Assembly: GCA_004555705.1 (NCBI GenBank)
Contig: SFHI01000040.1
Span: 1-16,467 of the forward strand
Length of the DNA stretch: 16,467 bases
Source: Clostridiales bacterium
GTDB lineage: Bacteria; Bacillota; Clostridia; Oscillospirales; Oscillospiraceae
Direction of reading: 5' to 3'
In this document: piece by piece, positions 1-6,779 of the stretch
Layout: each line of letters starts with the position of its first letter
Position numbering within the stretch: the first letter of the stretch is position 1
Notes under the pieces: generated by a model
Databases searched by the model: none
Told to the model about the DNA's origin: nothing
The model's input: only the letters and a program-made list of their open reading frames with translations
Translations under genes and position numbers: made by a program

Positions 1-8
1 TTATACAT

Positions 9-644
9 ATGTCAAAGAAATATAATAAAAAACAATCGAGGATTGAAACTCAACAGGTTAAAAACTGGGTAAACATTTTAGGCAAACCTGGCGATCATGG
101 TGACGTGGTTCGTATCGGATTCGGTGATGGGAAGTGCTATCTGGAAATTACAAATGATGGATTTCCTTCCGGTAATGCAGGTGGTTTTGTCCGCACAATT
201 CCCGGCGATGTGGTCCGTGGTAAACGGCTGGACGCCCGGAAATTCGAACAATTTTACCGTTCTGTTTACCCCGGTGGTGAAGCGATTGATGATTATTCCG
301 ATCCGATTTGGATTTACGAACCTACACCCGGTCGTCCAGATGGAAATATAGAACTACTGAAGCATCTGAGTACAACAGAAAACAGAGAAGATGTTGCTTT
401 CGATTTTGAAAAGACGCTTGCAAAGAGAGATGTGGTAAAAGGCGGGAATCAGATTTATCTTCGTGTGACGAATTATCAATGTTACGCAGAAGCCAACGGC
501 CGTCCGGTTTATACTTTGACTGAGGATTACCATCTTACAGATGCTTCTATGATTCCTTTGCTGACTGCAGAAAGTGGTCTTAAATTTGCGATAAAATCAG
601 CCGCCTATCGTTATGAAGAAAGAGGAACCGGTGTGCTTTTTTGA
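9..644 (+). CDS. Hypothetical protein, 211 aa
   Basis: I do not recognise this protein family. The reading frame is open for 211 codons, has no signal peptide and no membrane helix, and is mixed in composition with many Gly, Asp and Tyr residues, so a soluble cytoplasmic protein is likely. The start cannot be confirmed because only eight bases lie upstream and no ribosome site is visible; the ATG at 9 is the first available. The DNA is visibly more AT-rich than the genes from 865 onward, and the codons are less biased to G/C at the third position, which suggests transfer from elsewhere. It is followed within about 50 bases by a fragment resembling the end of SpoIVB, so its 3' side marks a junction between unrelated sequences. 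It may belong to an element whose rest lies left of the window. Coding status is likely, function unknown. Confidence 0.6.
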   Translation: MSKKYNKKQSRIETQQVKNWVNILGKPGDHGDVVRIGFGDGKCYLEITNDGFPSGNAGGFVRTIPGDVVRGKRLDARKFEQFYRSVYPGGEAIDDYSDPIWIYEPTPGRPDGNIELLKHLSTTENREDVAFDFEKTLAKRDVVKGGNQIYLRVTNYQCYAEANGRPVYTLTEDYHLTDASMIPLLTAESGLKFAIKSAAYRYEERGTGVLF

Positions 645-695
645 GAGTTAAGCACATGGCTGTTTTGTACCCAAAAATGTTGTCCCTAATGACAA

Positions 696-822
696 TCACT
701 CGTGAGCGGCAGTCCCATCATTCAGGACGGGAAACTGGTAGGTGCTGTGACGCATGTGCAGGTCACCCCATGGGGATGGAATTTAGCCGGGAATCTGCTT
801 TCCGCGGCCGGAGGAGCCTGTT
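696..822 (+). pseudogene. SpoIVB-like (peptidase S55) C-terminal remnant
   Basis: Translation from about 702 gives SGSPIIQDGKLVGAVTHVQV, which closely resembles the active-site stretch of SpoIVB, the serine peptidase that triggers SigK activation during sporulation; the Ser in SGSPI would be the nucleophile. An in-frame TGA lies at 690-692, and the PDZ domain and most of the S55 domain, several hundred residues, are absent. After the motif the sequence drifts (WGWNLAGNLLSAAGG) without the usual Gly-Tyr-Gly-Ile segment, and the frame then runs on into unrelated residues across the next gene. I read it as a decayed remnant cut off on its 5' side, next to the AT-rich ORF. The family match rests on about 25 residues, so another trypsin-like peptidase cannot be excluded. 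Confidence 0.6.
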
Positions 823-864
823 TTGCGGGACGAAGGCCGCGCAATATCGTACGGGAAAGACGTG

Positions 865-1362
865 ATGGTTATGGAAGAGCAATATGTGGGAATTCGGTAC
901 AACGCCACGGGGGTATTCGGGTACTCCTTCCGGAAAGGCGGGACGGAGGTTTTCAGAGCAAGCTGTCCGGTCCTGCCGAAGCCTGATATTCTGCTGTCGG
1001 GCTTCGGGGAAGCGCTGTGGCACAGAAATTACGACAGGCGAATCACGCTCTGCCCGGGCGCTCGCAGGGACGTGACCGATGAATCCGGCAGCGTACGGGG
1101 GTACTATGAAATCGTGAAGCTGGGGGAATTCGTCATTGTTACGGAAAGCGTCAGGACCCGCGTAAGGGCCTCCGAAGCGGGCTGGCAGATTTTCGCCGGG
1201 GGAGACCTGACGGCGGAGCTGCTTCGCCTGCCGGAAAATGAGCGCGTCCGGTTTACGGAGAACGGGTTTGACATGGAAAAGCGGTTCCGGGTAAACATCC
1301 TGAGACAGACGGGCGCCTCCGTCTATCCGTACATCATGGCGATTCCGCTGCTGGGATTTTAG
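865..1362 (+). CDS. Hypothetical protein, possible Tubby/LURP-one-like fold, 165 aa
   Basis: This is an intact small ORF with G/C-biased codons like the rest of the window. Starts at 865 (ATG) and 871 (ATG) are both possible; a weak purine site, GGGAAAG, at 853-859 fits 865 best. The frame opens further upstream, to 823, without a ribosome site. The protein has no signal peptide or clear membrane helix. Features include the stretch PKPDILLSGFGEALWHRNYDR, a DESGSVRGYYEIV strand pair, and a C-terminus ending PYIMAIPLLGF. The alternating strands with a DE-G turn and an IP-LGF end recall small Tubby C-terminal-like (LURP-one) proteins, which are mostly uncharacterised; this is a weak pattern-based suggestion. 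A terminator-like hairpin follows at 1455. Confidence 0.6.
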   Translation: MVMEEQYVGIRYNATGVFGYSFRKGGTEVFRASCPVLPKPDILLSGFGEALWHRNYDRRITLCPGARRDVTDESGSVRGYYEIVKLGEFVIVTESVRTRVRASEAGWQIFAGGDLTAELLRLPENERVRFTENGFDMEKRFRVNILRQTGASVYPYIMAIPLLGF

Positions 1363-1454
1363 GGCAGCACCGCATTTCAGGACTGATCCTGCTGAGCCAT
1401 GGTCTTGCCTGCATGGGCATCTTGCTGCTGAACACCAGAAAATAGGCTTTTACT

Positions 1455-1487
1455 GCAGTCATGCACTACGGTGCGTGGCTGCTTTTT
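1455..1487 (+). terminator. Intrinsic terminator after the 865-1362 gene
   Basis: GCAGTCATGCAC, a TACG loop and GTGCGTGGCTGC form a 12-bp stem with two G-U pairs, followed by TTTTT. It lies about 90 bases after the stop codon at 1362. The bases 1363-1454 hold nothing else recognisable. Confidence 0.7.
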
Positions 1488-1519
1488 CTATGGAAAATGC
1501 GGCATTCAGTATCTTTATG

Positions 1520-1547
1520 TTGACTTTTCGGGCTGCAGCTTTAAAAT
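1520..1547 (+). promoter_or_regulatory. Promoter-like sequence without a gene downstream
   Basis: TTGACT at 1520-1525 and TAAAAT at 1542-1547 are separated by 16 bases. On this strand the next features are only the repeat copy at 1579 and the 3' end of an opposing gene, so either it drives a short RNA through the repeat or it is a chance match. Confidence 0.3.
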
Positions 1548-1578
1548 TAGGGTGGCTATCTGCTTAAACCGGCAAACC

Positions 1579-1759
1579 GATAAATTGTCGTTTACAGTTT
1601 TCAAATGCCTTACGTTACTACCGTAGGGGCGGCTATTAGCCGCCCGAAAGGTTCCGTATTTTGAGCATTTCCGTTAGAACGGAGTGCTTTTGTAGACGAA
1701 AGGTTACGGGCGGATAATATCCGCCCCTACGATAAGGAAACGTCAAACACCAATTTGTC
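1579..1759 (+). repeat. MITE-like repeat, core 1, copy A
   Basis: The 181-bp copy is bounded by GATAAATTGTCGTTT and the inverted CAAACACCAATTTGTC. Inside are two palindromes, GGGCGGCTATTAGCCGCCC (from about 1627) and GGGCGGATAATATCCGCCC (from about 1708), joined by a spacer containing TTTTGAGCATTTCCGTTAG. The other core-1 copies are at 11868, 13259, 14415 and 16366. It sits between convergent genes in the otherwise empty gap 1363-1838 and has no coding potential. Confidence 0.9.
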
Positions 1760-1776
1760 TGTATGCCACAGGAGTG

Positions 1777-1809
1777 AAAAAGCGGCGTGACCGGGGGGGG
1801 TCACGCCGC
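1777..1809 (-). terminator. Intrinsic terminator of the 1839-2999 esterase gene
   Basis: Read on the minus strand, GCGGCGTGACC, a short C-rich loop and GGTCACGCCGC form a perfect 11-bp stem followed by TTTTT (1777-1781). It lies about 30 bases after the esterase stop codon. Confidence 0.85.
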
Positions 1810-1838
1810 TGCGCTTTCGGGAGCGGGGTTGCTTTTTT

Positions 1839-2999
1839 TCAGCGGAAAATCAGCTGGGCGAATTCCTTGATGCAGATGCGCCAGCAGCGCCATTCGTGGG
1901 AGCCGGGGAGGATGCGGCGGGTGTAGGCCGGCCAGGTCTCCTGGGTGAGGCCCTGGGCTTCCAGCATGGCATCGTCGTCCAGGAAGTGCTGCAGGAAGGG
2001 GTCCGTTTCGCCCATGGCCCGGTAGAATACCCGGTAGCGCTGCCGGAAGTCCGGCTGGGACAGGGCGTCCAGGTGCACCTCCCGCTCTTCGGGAACTCGC
2101 ATCAGGTTGTGCATAAAGCCGGAGAAAATCCCCGCGTAGGCGAACAGCTCCGGGTGCTTCAGGGTAATGAGGCTGGTCTGCATGGAACCCATGGAGAGAC
2201 CCGCCATGGCCCGGTTTTCCTTGCCGGGGAGCACCCGGTACCGGGACTCCACAAAGGGAATGCAGTCGCGCAGCAGCATTTCCTCCAGCGCCGGGGCGTC
2301 CAGCACTCTTCCCCGGATGGGGTCGGGACGGGTGACCATGCCGTCATTCATGACCACGATCATGGGGACGGCCTTCTTTTCGTGAATCAGGGTGTCCAGA
2401 ATGAAATTCACCTTTCCCTGCCACACCCAGCAGTTTTCGTTTTCGCCGTGGCCGTGCTGCAGGTACAGCACCGGGTAGGCCTTGCCGGAGCACGAATACT
2501 CCGCCGGGGTATAGACGAGACAGGATTCAAACCGGCCGGTAACCCGGGATTTGTAGTATTCCCGGCTCACCGTGCCGTGGGGAATATCCGTCAGGTCCGC
2601 CTCCGGCACCTGGGGGTCGGGAACGTCCACGCAGTTCATGGGACGGCAGGCTCCATAGCCCAGGGGAGCCATGGGGTTCAGGACCTCCACCCCGTCCACG
2701 AAGAAGGAAACCGGCCGGAAGCCCGGGCCCAGGGGCTCGGTCTGCCCCAGCCAGAGGCCGTTTGCCTGCTTTTCCAGGGGAACCTGCAGCTCCATTCCCA
2801 CCGCGGCGGTTACGGAGGAGGCCGAGGGCGCGTAGAAGGAAAGGGCCACACGCTGATCCTCCTGAACCACCGCGCCCCCGGGAATCATTTTTTCGGGATC
2901 AAAGGCCGGATTGAGGCCCCGCTCCATACTCAGAGGCTGCTGCTCATGGAAGGCAATGCTGCGGGAGAGGTAGCTTTGGTTCTGCGCTTGATAACTCAT
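1839..2999 (-). CDS. Putative esterase, alpha/beta hydrolase with N-terminal Ig-like (E-set) domain
   Basis: The 386-residue protein resembles the putative-esterase (Esterase D/enterochelin esterase/XynZ-type feruloyl esterase, CE1-like) family. Residues about 40-125 look like the Ig-like N-terminal domain of these enzymes; about 145-386 form the hydrolase. The nucleophile is Ser269 in GLSMGS, with Asp333 (GETDPF) and His368 (GSHEW) in the right order and spacing for the triad. LQHGHGENENCW (about 180-191) fits the oxyanion-hole loop. There is no signal peptide, so it probably acts in the cytoplasm on small ester substrates such as acylated sugars; the real substrate is unknown. AAGGAGGAG immediately upstream of the ATG at 2999 fixes the start. 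The gene is divergent from another esterase gene at 3447 and has its own terminator. No truncation is visible. Confidence 0.88.
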   Translation of the reverse strand: MSYQAQNQSYLSRSIAFHEQQPLSMERGLNPAFDPEKMIPGGAVVQEDQRVALSFYAPSASSVTAAVGMELQVPLEKQANGLWLGQTEPLGPGFRPVSFFVDGVEVLNPMAPLGYGACRPMNCVDVPDPQVPEADLTDIPHGTVSREYYKSRVTGRFESCLVYTPAEYSCSGKAYPVLYLQHGHGENENCWVWQGKVNFILDTLIHEKKAVPMIVVMNDGMVTRPDPIRGRVLDAPALEEMLLRDCIPFVESRYRVLPGKENRAMAGLSMGSMQTSLITLKHPELFAYAGIFSGFMHNLMRVPEEREVHLDALSQPDFRQRYRVFYRAMGETDPFLQHFLDDDAMLEAQGLTQETWPAYTRRILPGSHEWRCWRICIKEFAQLIFR

Positions 3000-3120
3000 G
3001 GATTGTCTCCTCCTTCAGTACCGGCAGACTTCTTTCCGGAAACCTGACCGTAAATTTCTCTATAAGGATACCGCAAAATCCGGAAGAGTACAATAGAAAA
3101 AGTACAAAATAGATTTCGAA

Positions 3121-3149
3121 TTGATTTTTACAGAAAATTCCATTACAAT
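3121..3149 (+). promoter_or_regulatory. Candidate promoter for the 3447 carboxylesterase
   Basis: TTGATT (3121-3126) and TACAAT (3144-3149) are spaced by 17 bases. It is the best promoter-like sequence upstream of the carboxylesterase; if used, the roughly 290-base leader would contain all of repeat copy B, including its long hairpin. Confidence 0.5.
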
Positions 3150-3176
3150 AAAACAGGATCAGACAGAATGCAGAGC

Positions 3177-3414
3177 GGCAAATTGTTGTTTGCCGAATAT
3201 ACGCTGTCATTGCGAGCCAGTGCGCACACTGGTGTGGCAATCCCCCGGTCGAAAGGAATCAGGTAACGATTACCACCAAAAACAGCAACAATCCTCGTTT
3301 TTCTGGGTGCTTTTCGGCACATTTCCCCTCTAACCGGGGGATTGCCACACCAGTCTGCGGACTGGTTCGCAATGACAGGTAATTTGTAACGCACACTTTC
3401 AAACACCAATTTCT
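3177..3414 (+). repeat. MITE-like repeat, core 2, copy B
   Basis: The 238-bp copy has the same kind of ends as core-1 copies (CAAATTGTTGTTT at 3179 and AAACACCAATTT at 3401) but a different interior. Two arms of about 45 bases, TGTCATTGCGAGCC through CCCCCGG at about 3206-3248 and its near reverse complement at about 3334-3377, can form a long hairpin around an unrelated loop of about 85 bases. It fills most of the 447-base gap between the divergent esterase genes. No open frame in it is credible. Confidence 0.9.
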
Positions 3415-3446
3415 CACTCAGACAATGGAACACAAGGAGGATTTTT

Positions 3447-4865
3447 ATGCTGCAAACTGTGCAAACAAAATACGGCGCCGTGTCCGGTGTTTCCCTGGAC
3501 GGCTGCACATTGTTCCGGGGAATTCCCTATGCCGCGCCCCCGGTGGGGGAGCTGCGCTGGCGGCCGCCCCGGGACCCGGAACCCTGGGAGGGGGTCCGGG
3601 TGTGCGATACCTTCGGCCCCGCCTGCGTGCAGTATGACCGGTGGGACACGGCCACCGATGACATCACCGATGACTCCGGCCACCCCTACATCCACATGCC
3701 GGGCTTTCCCTATCCTCCGAAAATGAGCGAGGACTGCCTGTACCTCAACGTCTATACCCCCGCAGTCACCGGTTCGGAGCGGCTGCCCGTGATGATGTAC
3801 ATTCACGGCGGAGGGCTGCAGCAGTGGTACGGCTCCGATTACGAATACTGCGGAAGCAAGCTCTGCGCCCAGGGGGTCATTCTCGTGACCATTACCTATC
3901 GGCTGAATGTGTTCGGCTTCTTCACCCACCCGGAGCTGGCCCGGGAGAGCGGCCATGATTCCAGCGGCAATTACGGGATTCTGGATATGCTCCACGCCCT
4001 GAAGTGGATTCGGGAGAACATCGCGGCCTTCGGCGGCGACCCTTATAACGTCACCTGCTTCGGACAGTCGGGAGGCGCGAGAGCTACCGCGACCCTGTGC
4101 TGTTCCCCTCTGGCGAAGGACTACATTGCCCATGCCTCCATCCAGTCCGGGGGAGGTATCGGCGGACGGATGTCCGTGCGGCACCGGGCGGATATGGAGC
4201 GGAAGGGCGAGGCCTTTATGCGGGAGCTGGGCTGCGGTTCCATTGCCGAGATGCGCGCACTTTCCGCCGACGCGCTTCGGATGGCCAATGACAAGCTGGG
4301 GATGCGGGGAGGCTTCAACCTGTACGCGGACGGCTGGGTGCTGCCCCGGGATGTGGACGAATGCTTCGCCGACGGCTCCCACCGGGATGTGGACATGATC
4401 GTGGGCTGCACCGCGGACGAGGGGGCCAACGGAAAGCCCTGCATTTTCGGCAGCAATATGCTTTCCGCCGTCTATGCCCTGGGAACCCTCCGGCCCCGGA
4501 CCGGGAAAAAGCCGGTCTATGTCTATGTATTTGACCAGGAACAGCCCGGGGAGGACCATGTGGGCGTTCCTCATTCCTGTGACAACCGGTATCAGTTCGG
4601 CACCCTGGACGGCTCCTGGCGGCCCTACACCGGGGAGGATTGGGAGCTGTCCCTGACCATGCGGAAATTCTGGGCCAATTTCGCCAGAACCGGCGACCCC
4701 AACGGGGCGGGGCTGCCCCAATGGGACACCTTTGACGCCAGCCGCCGGGTGATGCGTCTGTCGGCCAGGAACTGCGCAATGACCGACTACAACTGGAACC
4801 GGGAGCTCCTGGACACGGAACGGGAGATCGAGGCAAAGTACAGCCGGGAAATCCCGGCAGAGTGA
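3447..4865 (+). CDS. Type-B carboxylesterase family protein
   Basis: The 472-residue protein belongs to the carboxylesterase/lipase type-B family (p-nitrobenzyl esterase, cholinesterase-like), hydrolysing carboxylic esters. Diagnostic segments in order are FRGIPYAAPPVGELR (23-37), EDCLYLNVYTP (95-105), the HGGG oxyanion motif (120-123), and GQSGG with nucleophile Ser208. Glu325 in ADEG and His376 in VPHSCDNRYQFG complete the triad. The Glu-to-His distance is only about 51 residues; B. subtilis PnbA has roughly 90, so part of the lid region seems missing although the frame is intact. There is no signal peptide. AAGGAGG at 3434-3440 sets the ATG at 3447. The stop codon overlaps the first base of repeat copy C. 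Substrate is unknown. Confidence 0.9.
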   Translation: MLQTVQTKYGAVSGVSLDGCTLFRGIPYAAPPVGELRWRPPRDPEPWEGVRVCDTFGPACVQYDRWDTATDDITDDSGHPYIHMPGFPYPPKMSEDCLYLNVYTPAVTGSERLPVMMYIHGGGLQQWYGSDYEYCGSKLCAQGVILVTITYRLNVFGFFTHPELARESGHDSSGNYGILDMLHALKWIRENIAAFGGDPYNVTCFGQSGGARATATLCCSPLAKDYIAHASIQSGGGIGGRMSVRHRADMERKGEAFMRELGCGSIAEMRALSADALRMANDKLGMRGGFNLYADGWVLPRDVDECFADGSHRDVDMIVGCTADEGANGKPCIFGSNMLSAVYALGTLRPRTGKKPVYVYVFDQEQPGEDHVGVPHSCDNRYQFGTLDGSWRPYTGEDWELSLTMRKFWANFARTGDPNGAGLPQWDTFDASRRVMRLSARNCAMTDYNWNRELLDTEREIEAKYSREIPAE

Positions 4866-5079
4866 TAAATTGTTGTTCACGTGTGCGCGCCAAATAAAAC
4901 GCTGTCATTGCGAGCCAGTGCGCACACTGGCGTGGCAATCCCCCGGATATTCCGGAATCTTCAAAAAACAGACAAACGCCCTAACGAACCGCCCTGAATA
5001 GTTGGGGGATTGCCACACCAGTCTGCGGACTGGTTCGCAATGACAGCTTCTTTTTTAGTGCTGTAAACAACAATTTACC
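4864..5079 (+). repeat. MITE-like repeat, core 2, copy C
   Basis: The 216-bp copy starts GATAAATTGTTGTT, overlapping the TGA stop (4863-4865) of the carboxylesterase gene, and ends AAACAACAATTTA. The long inverted arms (TGTCATTGCGAGCCAGTGCG through CCCCCGG, and GGGGGATTGCCACACC through GCAATGACA) match copy B closely, while the loop differs. Transcribed, it would make a stable hairpin right after the esterase gene. The rest of the gap to the folT start holds the folT promoter and riboswitch. Confidence 0.9.
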
Positions 5080-5127
5080 GCGCTGCCGGCGTTGGCGGAC
5101 GGATCAAAAATAATCTTCCGGAACCTA

Positions 5128-5155
5128 TTTACATTTTGGGGAAAATGTGTATAAT
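5128..5155 (+). promoter_or_regulatory. Promoter of the riboswitch-folT transcript
   Basis: TTTACA (5128-5133) and the consensus TATAAT (5150-5155) are spaced by 16 bases. The predicted transcription start, near 5161-5162, falls exactly at the first arm of the riboswitch. Confidence 0.75.
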
Positions 5156-5160
5156 AGACG

Positions 5161-5262
5161 GCGAACAGAGTAGGAGACCCTGCGTTAAGTGCCATCGGGA
5201 CGGGGAGTTGCCCGGAGGACGAAGGACGCGTTCCACGATGGGGTCACCGCACCCGCTGTTGC
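5161..5262 (+). promoter_or_regulatory. Tetrahydrofolate (THF) riboswitch
   Basis: The conserved elements of the folT/THF riboswitch class are present in order: AGAGTAGGAGACC (5167-5179), TGCGTTAAGTG (5181-5191), GGGACGGGGAGTTG (5197-5210) and GGACGAAGG (5217-5225). P1 can form between GC(G)AACAG (5161-5168) and CTGTTGC (5256-5262), with one bulged G; P2 between GACCC (5176-5180) and GGGTC (5241-5245). It precedes a FolT-like transporter gene, the classic context of this class, which binds reduced folates and turns the gene down when folate is plentiful. The pairings are my own reading and were not computed. Confidence 0.9.
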
Positions 5263-5362
5263 ATATAGGACACCCTCCTTTATGTAGCAACGATACTCGG
5301 TCGGGCGAACGGTCGGCTGTGTTACGGCTGCTTTCCCCACGGGTGTTTCCGGATCGAAATGG

Positions 5363-5394
5363 CTCCCCTGGCTTTTGCCGCGGGGAGTTTTTCG
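5363..5394 (+). terminator. Intrinsic terminator in the THF riboswitch leader
   Basis: CTCCCC-T-GGC, a TTTT loop and GCC-GC-GGGGAG form a strong stem followed by TTTTT, about 65 bases before the folT start codon and 100 bases after the aptamer. This is what a transcription-control platform should look like. A competing hairpin, GTTGCATATA (5258-5267) with TATGTAGCAAC (5281-5291), overlaps the P1 3' arm and could be the ligand-dependent switch. Confidence 0.8.
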
Positions 5395-5456
5395 TTTCCG
5401 AAGCCCGTGAGAGGCGGACAGCCTGTCGTCGCTCTATTATGAAGGAGGGTCACATT

Positions 5457-6518
5457 ATGACCAAAGTACAAAAAAGCAGAAACCTCTACAAAACCCCCTT
5501 TTCCAAGGCCTACTGGCGCGACGCGGCCATGGAGATGAAGGACACCAGAATGCTGGTGTTCGCGGCGCTGATGATTGCCCTTCGGGTGGCGCTGAAGCTG
5601 GTGTACATCCCCCTGGCTCCCAACCTGAAGATCAACACCGCCTTCATCGCCAATGCCATGGGCGCCATGGTGTTCGGACCGGTGGTGGCCATTGTGGCCG
5701 CGGTGGCCTCGGACCTGCTGGGCGTGCTGATCTCCGGAGAAACCTATTTTCTCCCCTTCGTGCTGACGGAGATCGCGGGCAGCCTGATTTTCGCTTTGTT
5801 TCTGTACCGGGTGAAGCTCACCCCCACCCGGGTGATGCTGAGCCGGTTCTGCATCTGCCTGTTCGTGAACATCCTGCTGCAGACGCCCCTGATGATGCTC
5901 TACTACCAGATCATGATGGGCGGCAAGCTGTATGTGCTCACCGTGCCCCACATTCTCAAAAACCTGTTCATGTTCCCCATTGAGTCCGTGGTGCTGACCC
6001 TGTTCCTCTCCGTGATCCAGCCCATTACCTACCGGATGGGGCTGACCTACTCCCCCGACCATGCCCTGAAATTCAGCAAAAAGCAGATCGCCATGCTGGT
6101 GCTGCTGTTTGTGTTCGGCAGCGGCTGCGTGGTGGGGTACCTGGGCTATTACTATGACACCACCTCCCTCAGCGCCTCCTACACCGCGGAGGAGCGCTAC
6201 GAGGTCAACTGCCGGATGACGGACATCCTGCTGGAGGAGACGGACGACTACGACGGCAACACCCTGGTCACCACGGTGGAGAGCTCCTACCAGAAGTTCA
6301 TGGGCAGCGAGATCACCTACAACGTGGCGGTCTACGCTGTGGACGAGACCGCGCTGGCCGGCTACGACAAGGACCTGGAGACCATCCGGGGGATGTCCAA
6401 GTCCAAGGCCAAGGCCGTGGCAGAGGACGGTGTTATGACGCCGGTTGGCTATGCCACCATTGTTGTAAACAAGAAAACCGGTCAGGTTCTGTCCTGCGAA
6501 TGCACCCCCGCAGCCTGA
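5457..6518 (+). CDS. folT: FolT-like ECF transporter S component with C-terminal extension
   Basis: The 353-residue protein's first 210 residues look like the substrate-binding S component of an energy-coupling-factor folate transporter: six hydrophobic helices, the KINTAFIANAMGAMVFGP stretch (about 58-75), then SDLLGVLISG, YFLPFVLTEIAGSL and LFLYR. Such subunits capture the vitamin and work with a shared EcfA-A'-T module encoded elsewhere; none is in this window. The upstream THF riboswitch supports folate as substrate. The start at 5457 follows GAAGGAGG (5441-5448); the frame stays open to 5136, but that stretch is promoter and riboswitch, not coding. Unusually, a seventh helix (about 221-243) is followed by about 110 hydrophilic residues of unknown function, predicted outside the cell. 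Typical FolT is about 170-200 residues. Confidence 0.88.
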   Translation: MTKVQKSRNLYKTPFSKAYWRDAAMEMKDTRMLVFAALMIALRVALKLVYIPLAPNLKINTAFIANAMGAMVFGPVVAIVAAVASDLLGVLISGETYFLPFVLTEIAGSLIFALFLYRVKLTPTRVMLSRFCICLFVNILLQTPLMMLYYQIMMGGKLYVLTVPHILKNLFMFPIESVVLTLFLSVIQPITYRMGLTYSPDHALKFSKKQIAMLVLLFVFGSGCVVGYLGYYYDTTSLSASYTAEERYEVNCRMTDILLEETDDYDGNTLVTTVESSYQKFMGSEITYNVAVYAVDETALAGYDKDLETIRGMSKSKAKAVAEDGVMTPVGYATIVVNKKTGQVLSCECTPAA

Positions 6519-6523
6519 ATATT

Positions 6524-6560
6524 TTCAGCGGCGCACACTCTGTGCGCCGCTGAATCCGTT
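6524..6560 (+). terminator. Intrinsic terminator of folT
   Basis: TTCAGCGGCGCACA (6524-6537) and TGTGCGCCGCTGAA (6541-6554) form a perfect 14-bp stem with a three-base loop, 5 bases after the stop codon. The T-tract (TCCGTTTCTTG) is interrupted, so termination may be less than complete. Confidence 0.8.
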
Positions 6561-6625
6561 TCTTGTTCAGGTGTAGAAAAACCGGGTGTTATTTTGTAAA
6601 ATCTCTACAAAATATGGATTTATAT

Positions 6626-6654
6626 TTGCTTTTTTACGATGCGCGTGCTATACT
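6626..6654 (+). promoter_or_regulatory. Promoter of ppdK
   Basis: TTGCTT (6626-6631) and TATACT (6649-6654) have a 17-base spacer. The start of transcription near 6661 gives a leader of about 120 bases. That leader contains a hairpin, AGGCA-A-CC (6719-6726) with GG-G-TGCCT (6750-6757), immediately upstream of the ribosome site. Confidence 0.75.
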
Positions 6655-6779
6655 GTATGGGCGTTATCATCCAGAGTGCGAAAATGCAAAAAATCAGGCG
6701 AATTTGGAACGTCTGAACAGGCAACCGCCGGGGGGAAAGTGGCCCTTCGGGGTGCCTAAAAATTGAAAGGGGTATGCAA

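Noticed and set aside
1579..1759. CRISPR array or phage attachment sites as an explanation of the repeats
   Set aside because: The copies are dispersed singly, about 100-240 bp long with inverted ends, with no regular short spacing, no cas genes and no integrase.
3414..4880. A long minus-strand frame antisense to the carboxylesterase
   Set aside because: It is the mirror of a GC-rich gene with complete family motifs and has no ribosome site of its own.
4873..4888. A parS-like core (TTCACGTG) in repeat copy C, relevant to the Noc/ParB protein
   Set aside because: Only about half of the 16-base parS consensus matches and the palindrome is not completed; core-2 copy B lacks it.
5136..5456. An N-terminal extension of folT by 107 codons
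   Set aside because: It overlaps the promoter -10, the THF aptamer and the terminator; GAAGGAGG places the start at 5457.
6563..6766. A 67-codon plus-strand frame before ppdK
   Set aside because: It spans the ppdK promoter and leader and lacks a ribosome site.
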